Source: Diplonema japonicum | Lineage: Eukaryota > Euglenozoa > Diplonemea > Diplonemida > Diplonemidae | Assembly (NCBI GenBank): GCA_964019335.1 | Contig: OZ025755.1 | Coordinates: 186,001-250,000, forward strand | DNA length: 64,000 nt | Reading direction: 5' to 3' | Shown here: positions 30,353 through 40,596 of the stretch, one piece after another | Layout: each line of letters begins with the position of its first letter | Numbering within the stretch: position 1 is the stretch's first letter | Notes under the pieces: generated by a model | Told to the model about the DNA's origin: nothing | What the model saw: the letters and a program-made list of their open reading frames with translations, nothing else | The model's database searches: none | Made by a program: the position numbers and the translations under genes

Positions 30353-30860
30353 CTCACTATTCAGCCTGCGACTCATGATCCCCATAAATAAGCAAATTTA
30401 AAAAAAGTTACCCTGTGCTGTTGGTTCTCTCCCTCTCTCTCTCTTTTTTTTTGTGGTAATTTTCTTGCGGCAACTTGTGGGCTAATTTCATTCCCTCCCT
30501 TGCCGAATCTCCATTGGAGTAAAGAAAAAAAAATTCATTATGACGGGGAAAAAAAAAAAAAAAAAAAGGTAAAAATGTGAATCACGGTTTTTTAAAATCA
30601 AAAAAAAAAACTTTTCTTCTTCTTTTTTTTCTTCTTCTTCTTTTTTTTTTCTTTAAAAAATTCTTGGATGTTGAACTTCGTATCCTCTTTGAAATTACCC
30701 GCGTATTAAATTTTTTTACTGAGGGGTGTGTACCTTACTCAAACCTACACCCTTCAATTCAAACGGTATAAAAAAATTCCTTGCCTTAAATAAAAATAGA
30801 CTTGGTTTTGCCTACATTGACTTGGTGACTAGGTGTTTTTTTATTTTTTTTTTTTTTTAA
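28132..30860. other. Gene-poor homopolymer region, left part
   Basis: Almost only T-, A-, G- and C-tracts with short unique islands. The 29290-29500 island has a plus-strand frame of about 65 codons of ordinary composition (FDEFFRDMAAKNYWRRINYS, then KKDDGKYLFGFWDACL) which I cannot assign. It could be an exon relic. No other coding support. Confidence 0.55.
29311..29500 (+). pseudogene. Possible exon or gene relic, unknown
   Basis: The one plus-strand frame in the gap with balanced amino-acid use: MSTLEQISPSEQVLNFDEFF onward to CLCRP, ending in a poly(A)/G/T run. There is no known motif and no adjoining exon I can find. It could be a chance frame of about 65 codons. Low confidence. Confidence 0.2.
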
Positions 30861-31655
30861 TCTGATAGTTCAGAAATTTCTTCACTCCTAACCCCCCCCT
30901 ATAATCTGACTACCCCCCTCTCATAATTTGATAATCCGGGCTATAATTTGATAGCTCAATTATGGGCAGGATTTAGGTGTTTATGGCCCGTGGCTGCCAA
31001 ATTATAGGGGGAAAGTGACATTATTGGGAGCAGAGTGAAATTCTTTTTAACACATTTGGGCTCAAGATCATCAAAAAAAAAAAAAAAAAAAAAAAAAAAA
31101 ACATCAAATGCCGAAAACGAAGAAGGAAGAGAGTCTTCTACCCGAAATAAGCTGGAGTCGCTCATCTTAGGAAATGAAGAAAAACGGCGCTGCCCCCTAC
31201 TTCTCTTTGAACCAAGTACTCCCAGATAAGGGAAAGTGTAACCAGAAGGTTGGGGAATGGGACCGTGTCAAACTTTTTTGCAAGCGCTTGCTGAAGAACA
31301 AGGGCCCCCGACGAAAGCATCTACTTTCGAACGGGAGGATCTCGAGGAGCTCATGTCTATGGAGTGACCTGGGTCTGAGCCGCTGAACCGCTTCTTACTG
31401 TACCGTGCTTTGTTTGTATGCGGTTTCTTCGGCTCGGGGGTCTTCGCGTAACGGAGAACTATAACCTGGAAAAATGCAATATCGCAGGTCAACGGGGTTG
31501 CCTGGGGGACTAAAAAATGTGTAGGGTCACCGCACTTCCGCCTGAATCAGCTGAAAATAGGCCGTTTTTCATAATTTGATAGCTCATAATTTGGGTTTGG
31601 GTTTTTGGCCCACTTTCTCGGTCACTCGGAGTGACTCAATTTCTGAACTATCAGA
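30861..31655. mobile_element. TIR element, about 795 bp, with ATAATTTGATAG sub-repeats
   Basis: TCTGATAGTTCAGAAATT at 30861-30878 is the exact inverse complement of AATTTCTGAACTATCAGA at 31638-31655 (18/18). Inside, ATAATTTGATA occurs at about 30922, 30943 and 31571. The last two are followed by a similar TTTGGGTTT/GGATTTAGG and GGCCC block. No recognisable transposase; non-autonomous. Confidence 0.65.
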
Positions 31656-33264
31656 TAAAATTACTTACTTTGCGCCAAAATACGGCCATCCCATTTACTC
31701 TCGAACCGTTTTTTTTGACCTCGGGCCCTCGGCCAAAAAACCCACGATTCTCGAGTAAATTATGGCCATAATTTGTTGCAAATAAATAGCTATAAAATAC
31801 GGATTAAAAAAAAATTATATAACAAGAGCACAAAACCCCCCGCTTTTAATTCCCCATCCATCCTCCTGTAAGTTTAAAAAAAAAAAGAAGGGCCGAATAG
31901 GAGAAAAAAAAGGGGGGTGGTTTTTTAGAATTAGAGCTTTCGAGAAAGGTCTAGTGGTCCTTTATTTTTAAAGGAAAAAAAAAAGAGAAGAAAAAAAAAG
32001 GAGAAAAGAAGAAAGAAAAGGCAGAGTAAAGGAGATTGCTTTTTTTTTTTTTTGTTTCCTCCCCCTCCCTTGTTTTGTCGCGTCATAAAACTTTTTTTTT
32101 TTTTTTTTTTTTTTGCAGGGCGGCGTCATAAGCTCAACACCCATCCTTTTTTTTCCCCCCCCACGTTTCATCATCAAGAAAATTTTTTTTTATTTTTTTG
32201 TATGTATTCCCGTTCTCTCAAAAAAAAAGAAAAAAAAAACAGGGCAGGGGGGGGTTGTTACACCCCACAAGGTACTGTCCCGTTATTGGGAGAACACCCC
32301 CCCCCCCCCCCCCGCCTCCCCCTTCTTTAGTATTTTAAAAAAAAAAGAAAAGAAAAAGCGTGAATTAGAAGGAAGCTTACTACTGGGGAAAAAAAATCTC
32401 AAAAAAAAAAAATAAAAAACATAGAAATAGAGAGAATAAAAAAAAAAAACATATTTTCCAAGTACTTGTCTTAAATATTAACTTTTCAAGGAATTATTGG
32501 GAACATGGGGTGGGGGGGGTGGTTGTAATCAAAGGTTGGTTCTTGCAGTGCCCGTGCACTCTGGTGGTGACATTTTTTCACATTCTTCTTCTTCTTCTCC
32601 ACTTGTTTCGGCGTAGGCGATTTTTGGGCGTATCGGAAACATCACACAAAAAAAAACGAAAAAATTTTAAATAGAGATAAAAATTGAAAGTCATAAAAAG
32701 AATTTCTCCTTTTTTGGGAAGGGGGGGGGGGGGGGGTCCTCAATCCAAGGTGCACCAGCAGGTAAGCAGAAAAGCCCCTCCCCCAAAAAAGAAATAGAAC
32801 TAATATATATATAAAAAAAAAAAAGGAGAAAAAAACCAATAGGTATAAAAGCAAGCGGCCCGATATGAGAAAGAGGAAGATGAAGAAGAAGAAAGAAAGA
32901 AAAAAAAAGAAAGAAAACTGAAAGGGTTTCAAATAGGGATACAAACAGCCCTGAATTGAATTTTGGCACTTAACGAACTGGTGGAAATAGAGAAGTGCCA
33001 CAAGGGGGGTTGCCAAAAAAACCATTTCGAAAATATGAAAAAAAAGGGGGGGGTAAACCCGACTTATTAGTGAAAATAAGAGCATTATTTCACTTGTGGT
33101 GGCAGGACTTGCCTAGTAGCACATGAAAGTAAACTTCGATACCTGCTCATTTAAGCCCGCTCCGCCGCACGTGGAAAAAAAATATCTTTTATTTTCACTT
33201 TTTAAATAGTTAATTTCTTCCTCCCCCCCCACTCCTCCCTCTTCGGAATGCGATACCCTGTAGT

Positions 33265-33296
<32 letters not shown>
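31656..33296. other. Intergenic, A/T- and C-tract rich
   Basis: 31660-31790 is related to 33595-33710 (see the paired hairpin repeat). 33066-33108 is a single arm of the 13.9 kb element (AGTGAAAATAAG, GCATTATTTCACTTGTGG). Nothing coding is supported. Confidence 0.6.
31660..31795. repeat. Hairpin repeat, copy 1
   Basis: AATTACTTACTTTGCGCCAAA and ATTTACTCTCGAACCG align with 33587-33645. TTTACTCTCGA and TCTCGAGTAAA in the same segment pair imperfectly. It ends AATTTGTTGCAAATAAATAGC, as in copy 2 (AATTTGTTGGCAATAAATAG). Confidence 0.6.
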
Positions 33297-33298
<2 letters not shown>

Positions 33299-33588
33299 TT
33301 TCACTCTTCGTTCATTTTTCTTCACTCACTTAACGCGAAATGGGGTTTCAGAGTGAAAAAAAATGGGTCTTGTCGTGGAAAAAAATGTACCCAACCTCTT
33401 GAAAAAAAAGTAGGGGATGGGGTATTTTGACTATTTTTTGGCCATCTGAAGCCATTCCGGCCCTTAAAAGTGGGAATAAGTGCTTTACTTCCTAAAATGC
33501 CACATTGAAATAGCTATCCCGTATTACCTTAGGAAACAGCAGTGAAAGCAGTGAAGAGTGAGTGACTCAAATAACGAAGAGTGAAATA
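33297..33588. mobile_element. TIR element, 292 bp
   Basis: TATTTCACTCTTCGTT at 33297-33312 pairs exactly with AACGAAGAGTGAAATA at 33573-33588 (16/16). The next inner blocks CTTCACTCAC / GTGAGTGAC-like also correspond. No coding capacity. Confidence 0.7.
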
Positions 33589-33699
33589 AAACGACTTACT
33601 TGCCGCCAAATGAGCCATTATTTAACACTCGTTACCGTTTTTTTGCAAAAAATTCGGGAACTCGAGTTAAATAATGACTCATAATTTGTTGGCAATAAA

Positions 33700-33715
<16 letters not shown>
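33589..33715. repeat. Hairpin repeat, copy 2
   Basis: CATTATTTAACACTCG near 33615 pairs with CTCGAGTTAAATAATGA near 33662. It is the same family as 31660-31795. Confidence 0.65.
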
Positions 33716-33735
<20 letters not shown>

Positions 33736-33777
33736 CGTAGAAATAGAAAAAAAAATTATTAAAAAAAAAGAGGAGAT

Positions 33778-33808
<31 letters not shown>

Positions 33809-34767
33809 GTCTCTCCATTCTTCGCCTTTTGTTTTCCTCGTTCTTCTTTTTTTTTAAATAACGGAGTAAAAAAAAAATCATAAAAATTGAGGGGGGGGGA
33901 GAGAGAGAGAGAGAGAGAGAAGCTACAGGGGGGGCGAGAGGGAACCTTCTTCTTTTTTTTTTTGGTGGCTGTTTGTGGTGGTTCCTCTTTTGGAGTCATT
34001 CCCCCTCCCCCCCTCCTTTTTATATTTGTTCAGAATATTAAAAAAAAAAGTAGGTGGGTATTTCCTCCCCACCGTCTTTCTTGTTTTTAAAAACTTTTTT
34101 TTTCCCTCTCGGAGGGGGCAAGAGAGGGTACAGGGAAAGAGTGGGGTGGGAAGGGGGTGGGGGGGGATAACAAGGGGCAAGCTGCCGTGCAGGGGAGAGG
34201 GAAGTAAAATAAAAATTTTTTTAAAAAAAAAAAAACTTCCTTCTTTTTTTTTTCTTTTCTTCTTTTTTGCTGCTATTTTTTTTTTTTTTTTTTTAGTAGA
34301 CAAACTCTGCGTCAACACGGAAAAAAAAGGGGGGGGGAAGAATTTGGGGGAAATTACCGTATTTTAAAACATATGAGATTCCAAATCTTTGGAATCATTT
34401 GCAAAGTATTTAAAAACCTTATGTGTCACGAGCCTCTTTTTTTTTAACATACTCCTTCACTGTAAAAGGTGATGCAAGTGGCAAAGGTACAGTACTTAAA
34501 ATACGGTAATTAATTAGGCTAACGATGTGCAGTGTCTCTCCTAGGAGCCTTAATGGGGGGGGGGGGGGGGGAACTTTCTTCTTATTTTTTTTGAATCCTC
34601 ACACGCCCCGTAATCCTAAATATATGGCTAGCTACTCCGGTATTTGATTTATTTGACATAGTTTTTGGGGGAAAAAAAAAAGAACAAAAAGAGTTGGCGG
34701 TGTCCTTTTAGCAATAACAATACCGTTTTTTTTTTTCTCAACTTTTTTTTATATAAATTTGTATTGC

Positions 34768-34800
<33 letters not shown>

Positions 34801-34888
34801 TGGGGATTTTTCCAAGGGTTTTTTGCGAAAATAATTAATGAGAAATTTATACCAGAAAAGCTCACTATAACAAAGGTTGGGTGATTTA

Positions 34889-34929
<41 letters not shown>

Positions 34930-36030
34930 CATAAGAGAAAGCAGGGAAGGGGCAAGAAGAGGGCAGGGAGGGAAAGGGTGATTTTGATAATTGAAAAAAA
35001 AAAAGTGTTTTTTTTTTCTCTTTTTTTTTTCGTGTCTGTTCTAAAAAAAAAAGGGGGGAGGCGTTCAAAAAAAGAAGGGGGGGGAAAAAAAGAGAGAAAG
35101 AGAGAGAGAGAGGCAGGTTTTTTAACCCAAAGTAACGTGGTGGTGGGGATCTAGAAACTGCTGACGGCAAAAATACTTTTACTTTTTTTTTTTTAAATCC
35201 ACTATAAGGGGAAGCGACATGTTTTGCAATAATACTCGTTCTGAAGGGGAAGGAAAAAAAAGAAAAAAAAAACAAGTTTTTTTTTTTTTTTCTTTTTTAC
35301 GGGGAGAAAGGAGTTGACATTTTTTTTTCCCCTAAAAACCCCCCCTTTTTCGGCAAATTTTGCGTTTTTTTTTCTTTTTGGCCTTTTTTTGAACATGTTT
35401 CACGTATTGCGGAGAGAAGGTACTAAATTTGGACTGGCTTTCTTCTTCTTCTTTTTTTAAGGCCTGAAAGGCTTTGCTGGCCAATTTTATCTACTGGTTG
35501 AACACCCCCCCCCAAAAAAAAAGGTACCTTCTTTTTCAGATTTTGTTATAATCGCAAATCGGTATTTTCAATTTCCTTCTTTGTTTTAAAGGTTAAAAAA
35601 AAGGGGGGGGGAAATGCTAACCTTCGTCTCGTGAGGTACATGGCTTTTTTTTTTTGTTTTGTTTTTTCTCCCTCTTTTTTTTTCTTTACATTGTTGCAGG
35701 AAAAAAAAAGAGCCCCCTCTTTAAAAAAAAAAAAAAGAAATCTAGTTGTTTTTAGTATTTTCAACAAGTCGATTGGATCACAAGTAAAGCCAGTTCCTTT
35801 TTTTTTTTTGCCACAGAGGGATGATTTTTTTTACCCCGAACAACTTTCAGAGACATGGTTCTTCTTCCTTCTTTTTTTTTTCTTCTTCTTTCTAAAGGAA
35901 AAGAGACAGTGTTCATTCTTTTTTTTTTTTCACACAACTAAAAAAAAGTTCTTTCTTATTCTTGTTTTTTTTTTTCTTTCTTTTTTTTTTTAAAAAATAA
36001 AAAATAAAAATAAAAATACCGGATTTGTAC
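33716..36030. other. Gene-free homopolymer region, right part
   Basis: T-, A- and G-tracts, GA microsatellite at 33899-33921, and one inverted-repeat element at 34353-34510 (listed). No supported gene. Confidence 0.65.
34353..34510. mobile_element. MITE-like element with perfect 15-bp TIR, 158 bp
   Basis: ATTACCGTATTTTAA at 34353-34367 and TTAAAATACGGTAAT at 34496-34510 are exact inverse complements. A second, inner palindrome GATTCCAAATCTTTGGAATC lies near 34378-34397. No coding capacity. Confidence 0.75.
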
Positions 36031-37110
36031 TTATATTTGTTATGTGAAAAGTCCCAAATTGGGCAAAAAATTCGAAAAAGGTACATAATATTTAGAACAC
36101 CATTAAGACAGAACATAAAAATTACAAAAATAAAAAAAATCCCAGAAAATATCTCTAAAAATAAAAAATCCCAAGACAAAAACAAAATACCCCCCAGCCG
36201 GGGGGGTGGTATTACCGCATTTCCGGGTGGGAGATCGTTAAAAAGGTAAGCGAACCCTGGCCCGGATAAGCCTCGACACTTCAGGCAAGAATAAAAGGAC
36301 GCATAATCTGCAGGTTCTTCCTCCTCACCCCCACCATGGGCAATCTCGCGGGATCGCTTGCGTAGCTAGCTATGACGTCCTGTTTCGCCCGGTCAGCAAC
36401 CGGCTTCGAGGCAGTCTTGTTGGGTGCTTCTCGGTCCACTTCCGCGTTCCGGCTGAAAGGCCGAATTGCCGGACCAGTTCACCCAGCTCCTCCTTCTCTG
36501 CCTCGGTCCACTTCTTGTTCTTCCGGGCAGGCTGGGGTTCCTCCAAGCGGGACATCTCTTCCTCCACTGCCTGCCTGGCGGCTGGGGGGGGGAGAGGCCT
36601 GTTGATGATGAAAATCATTGAAAGTCCGCATAGAAAGTCACCGACTCACCGAGAGGTCGGGACGGGATAGGCACTATCGGACTGGTCGGTAAATCACATG
36701 ACAACCTCATGGGTCTTATCACATATCTCATGATGGGATACCTCGGTATACCATCGGCGGTTATAGTGGGATATGCAATGGGCGCGTACCGGTCACGGGC
36801 AGTCAAGAAGCCATGGAGCGACATGTTTTTTATTCAGGGTATAGGGTTGGATTTTTTTAAATGATTATTTATGTTGGAACTGCTTTAAGGTGACTTTGAT
36901 TTTAGTGGGGCCTGTCCTGGGGGGGATCAGGCCAAAAATAATAAAAATAATCTTTTGTATTGTTCTGTAAAAAGTCCCAAGTTGGGTCCAAAATCCGAAA
37001 AAAGGTACATAATTTATACAGTACACTAAATCCCCAGACCATTATTAAAGCTGAACAAATATAAATACAAATCCGGTAAAAATAAAATTAAAAAAATCGG
37101 TGGGACCCTT
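36030..37110. repeat. Direct repeat pair flanking a GC-richer island
   Basis: AAAAGTCCCAAATTGGGC ... AAGGTACATAATATTTAG at about 36047-36100 recurs as AAAAGTCCCAAGTTGGGTCC ... AAGGTACATAATTTATA at about 36969-37020. The 870 bp between (36190-36860) is much less A/T-rich. The arrangement could be a degenerate LTR-like or composite insertion. Confidence 0.5.
36370..36570 (-). pseudogene. Possible Myb/SANT-like gene fragment
   Basis: A minus-strand frame reads MSRLEEPQPARKNKKWTEAE, then KEELGELVRQFGLSAGTRKW, with Trp-x22-Trp spacing reminiscent of one SANT/Myb helix pair. It stops soon after. No flanking exon was found, so it may be part of a decayed transposon or gene. Low confidence. Confidence 0.25.
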
Positions 37111-37336
37111 AACGCTGGGTTGAGGCACGGTGAAAAACAATAAATAAATAAATGGGGAAAAATATTTTTTTTTTTTAAATTAAGGTGGTGGTTACAAAAT
37201 AAAAAAAGTTAAAGAAAAAAAAAATAAAAAAAGCACTGTCTCTTCTTCCAACAGGTAAGGGGGTAAGTTCAGAGAGCGGGAATAAAAAAAATAAAAAAAA
37301 AAAAAAAAAAAAAAAAAATCATTCATCTTCATCTTC

Positions 37337-38872
37337 TCAAGGTAGTGAAAGCCGTGCTTTACGCTTTGCATCTTCGATTTCCTTCTGCTGTTTGTCCGGC
37401 GAAACCTGTGGGACTAATAGAGGAACAGTCGGTGGGACCAACACCACCGCCCCGGCACCCTTCTTGTCCTTCACCCGGCCCCGCCGCTTCTTCGACTTCC
37501 CTTTCACGAAATGCATACAAATCTTAAAAGGCAATGGGGTTATGTCACAAACGTCAATTCCATTCAGTGTGCCTATGCTAAGAAAAGCTTGATCAGCTGA
37601 AGGATACGTAACGAGAACCTGGGCAGGGCCTTCTTCAGTGATCGACAAAAACGGCTGTTGCTCCCTCGTTAGCGTGGCTCTGGTGATTTCAACAATGCTC
37701 ATGTGGGGATAATGTTGAGGTAGGCCCCATACAGCAACTCGTTCGGAGGGCGGGGCATTCACATCATGTGGTGCTGGTGGGGGTGGTATATCGTATCTAG
37801 CACATCTCATTCTGTCCTTAAGCTCCGTTTCGTGGCCCGACCAATGCGTGGCGTTGGCGTGGTTGCCTATCTTTACAGACAGCATTCTCCCAAAAACTGT
37901 GATCCGGTTTAAATGTTTTCTCAAGTTTCCAGCGTCGATTTGTGTTTTAAACTGAACAAGCGCGCATTCAGAATGTTGCACCAATAGCCGTGCAGCCACG
38001 AGATCCCCGTACTGCCCGGCAACCTTCCACAATAACGAAATCGAAATTTCTTGTTGATCTTGCATTGTGTACCGTGCCCCGGCAAGGCCTGAAATGTGAA
38101 CGCAAGATCCTGGTTTTCCTTCAGGGATACCCTCGTCGGGGGAAACTGGGATGTAACATTTTTGAAGGTTGGAGAGTTGTTGCGGGATAAGCCATCCTTC
38201 CCCTCTTCTCCACACACCCCACAAAAAATCATACGGAGCAGGAGGCGTCCAACCCGACCGAAGAACCACCTGGTTGACAAGCTTGAAGTCCCTGTTTCGT
38301 TTGTCGTCGCTTTTAAACTTCAAATGGGGTTGGTTTGAAGGCAACACAACAAGATATGTAGGCGCAGAACCTGAAAGTTGAACGTGTCTCGACGATAAGA
38401 AAGACATTGCTCTGTTAGCTTGTGTTGTGTGGGAGTACTGGACCAAAAGTTGTTTGCGTCCATCTTTTTCGAAGAAAGACAGGCGTTCTACTACACCAAA
38501 TTGGCTAAAAAGCCAGTAGAACTGGTTAGCATCGGGGTCATCCGTGAACCCATTGAGTACAACAAGCAGCATTTTTGGTGAGGAGGACCCGACAGAGGCA
38601 GCCGCTACGACATCACGCTGTTGAAGAATTTTCAGCTCGTCCCCGACTACAGCTGGAGCTTGTGTTAGATTACCCGCCGATCCTGTGGGCCCCAGGGGTT
38701 TTATAAATCTGATTGGAAACCCAGATGAACGAGTCTCCTCTGTTTCGACCGCATCCTGTTGTTGTAGTTGTAGTTGTTGTTGTTGTTGCTGCGGTTCTTT
38801 CTCAGGCGCTTCGTGCGCGAGAAATTCCTGCCGGGACGATAGTAGGGGGGACGCATTTGGTGGCCATTGCAT
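37337..38872 (-). CDS. PTB / hnRNP L-like RNA-binding protein with three RRMs
   Basis: 511 residues. N-terminal Gln-rich stretch (about 27-40, CAA repeats). Three RRM-like domains lie at about 100-180 (MLLVVLNGFTDDPDANQFYW, GRKQLLVQYSHTTQANRAMSFL), 250-350 (CVHISGLA, ECALVQFKTQIDAGNLRKHLN, GRMLSVKIG) and 390-470 (RVAVWGLPQHYPHMSI, AQVLVTYPSADQAFLSIGTLNG). The RNP motifs are of the divergent PTB/hnRNP L kind, without the usual aromatic pair. C-terminus is basic (KGKSKKRRGRVKDKKG). Family role: binds pyrimidine- or CA-rich pre-mRNA to control splicing, stability or translation; here introns and leaders full of T- and A-tracts would be natural targets (inference). The start at 38872 (MQWPPN) follows AAAAAAAAAAG; the longer frame upstream is homopolymer. 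Confidence 0.8.
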   Translation of the reverse strand: MQWPPNASPLLSSRQEFLAHEAPEKEPQQQQQQLQLQQQDAVETEETRSSGFPIRFIKPLGPTGSAGNLTQAPAVVGDELKILQQRDVVAAASVGSSSPKMLLVVLNGFTDDPDANQFYWLFSQFGVVERLSFFEKDGRKQLLVQYSHTTQANRAMSFLSSRHVQLSGSAPTYLVVLPSNQPHLKFKSDDKRNRDFKLVNQVVLRSGWTPPAPYDFLWGVWRRGEGWLIPQQLSNLQKCYIPVSPDEGIPEGKPGSCVHISGLAGARYTMQDQQEISISLLWKVAGQYGDLVAARLLVQHSECALVQFKTQIDAGNLRKHLNRITVFGRMLSVKIGNHANATHWSGHETELKDRMRCARYDIPPPPAPHDVNAPPSERVAVWGLPQHYPHMSIVEITRATLTREQQPFLSITEEGPAQVLVTYPSADQAFLSIGTLNGIDVCDITPLPFKICMHFVKGKSKKRRGRVKDKKGAGAVVLVPPTVPLLVPQVSPDKQQKEIEDAKRKARLSLP

Positions 38873-39697
38873 CTTTTTTTTTTTAAAAAGAGAGGGAGAA
38901 GAGAGTTCGAAGAAAAGGAAATATATAAAAAAATAAAAAAAAAAAGAAGAAGGAAGAAAAAAAAGAAGTGGAGAGGGGGGTGTAAAAAAAAAGGAAAAGG
39001 AGGGTGTCGACGGAACTACCCCCCCCTCCCCCACCCCCCTCTCCAGGATTTTTTTTCCCTTTTTTTTTGTCTTTTTTTCTTCTTTTTTTTTTCTCCCTTT
39101 TTTATTTTTCCTCCCCCCCCCTCACCTCCGGGTTTTCGAGGGAAAAAAAAAGTGTGGAATACGTGGCGGGGGAATTTTTTTTTTTTCGTTTCCTTCTTTA
39201 AAAAATGGTTACAGCGGGGGAGGGGTTCTTTTTTTCCTTCCTCCCCCTCTTCCTTTCTTCTACACTCTCTCTCTCTCCCCCCTCCACCTCCCCTCTCCCC
39301 CCCCTTCCTGTTTTTTTGTTTTGTTTTTTTTGGGGGGGGATAAAGAAGTATTTTTAGCAGAAAAAAATACTTCCCCCCCCCCTCCCCATAAGGAAGCTGC
39401 AAAAAAAAACTAGAAAAACTAGATAAAAAGGGGGGGGGGGGGAGGGGAGGGGAGGGGAGGGCAAAAACGTGACGCAAAAAGGGAAAACCCACTACGGCAT
39501 GGAGCAACAACAGAAAAAGAAGAAAAAAAGAAGAAGCAAAACACGTTTTGCTCAAACACCCACCAGCCAAAAAAAAAAAAGTCTTTTTTTTCAAATAATA
39601 ACGAGAAATGACCCACCAACAAGAAAAAATATAAAACCAAGGATAGGGGGGGGGGGGAAGAAACCCAATTAGATTTAAAAAAAAAATCACCACCCTC
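38873..39697. other. Intergenic spacer, no gene seen
   Basis: Homopolymers and GGGGA/CCCCT runs only (for example near 39440). Confidence 0.7.
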
Positions 39698-40596
39698 CTA
39701 CTCTCCAAGCACACCGCAATCAGCAATTTCAACATCCTTGATAGGCTTGTCGCCTTCACCCTTTTCAGTGCCCTCCATGAGCTTCACCACCTCCATACCT
39801 TCGATGACCTCACCAAAAACAACGTGCTTTCTGCGTGAATTTTTTTTTTTTTTTTAAAAAGATTTTTTTTTTTTTAAATTCCATACCCATCAAGATGAGG
39901 AGTAGCAGTGGTTGTAATGAAGAATTGGGAGCCGTTGGTTCCGGGGCCTGCGTTGGCCATGGACAGGAGACCCTCCTTGGTGTGGGTGATTTTGAAGTTT
40001 TCATCTTCGAATTTTGCTCCGAAAATGGATTCTCCACCCCGACCATCGCCTGTTGTGAAGTCCCCACCTTGACACATGAATGACGGGATAATACGGTGGA
40101 ATTTAGAACCTTTGTAGTGGAGGGGTTTACCCGATTCACCAGTTCCCTTTTCACCTGTGGAAAGCGCGCGGAAGTTTTCGCAGGTAACGGGGGTTGTTTT
40201 GCCGTAGAGGCCAAATACAATTCGCCCCTTGGGTTCGCCACCGATTGTCATGTCAAAGAAAACCTTGTCAGTGAAGGTCATATCGGGGGGAACGTCGTCC
40301 TTCTTCAGAAGGTACTCCCATGAGCCCGTGTTGCCAGAAGATTTCGCCTTCGCGATGGTGCAAATCATGCATCGTTCTCCTGCCTCCTCGTCGATCTCCC
40401 ACACGCTGTCATCCACGCTAGCGATTTTCCACAGTTCCTCTTCCTTGAGGGGCTCCTTCCCCCTGATGCCGGCGGAGACCTTGTGTGGGGTGAGGTCCCA
40501 TGTCAGATCCTTCCCCTTTATCTTCCCGATCGGGATCACTACCGTGATGTCCTCGTTGCTCTGCCTCCATGAGTATCCTTCCCCTTGCTGGGTCAT
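39698..40596 (-). CDS. CS-domain cyclophilin peptidyl-prolyl isomerase, 2 exons
   Basis: Exons 40596-39887 and 39830-39698, joined in frame to 280 residues. Residues about 7-95 form a CS/p23-like domain ([32 protein letters not shown]), a fold that binds HSP90-type chaperones. Residues about 108-280 are a complete cyclophilin: [27 protein letters not shown], the active-site block [28 protein letters not shown] and, across the intron, [19 protein letters not shown]. Without the 56-bp intron the domain lacks its last 45 residues, so splicing is well supported. Family role: catalyses cis-trans isomerisation of X-Pro bonds; the CS domain suggests a co-chaperone role in the cytosol. Start follows an 18-base A-tract. 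Confidence 0.92.
39831..39886 (-). other. Cyclophilin intron (56 bp)
   Basis: Donor GTATGGAATTT, two A-tracts separated by TCTTTTT, acceptor TTCACGCAG. Phase 2. Confidence 0.88.

Noticed and set aside
28132-37336. Many 60-150 codon frames in the homopolymer gaps
   Set aside because: Composition is F/K/P/G runs from homopolymers; no conserved motif found.
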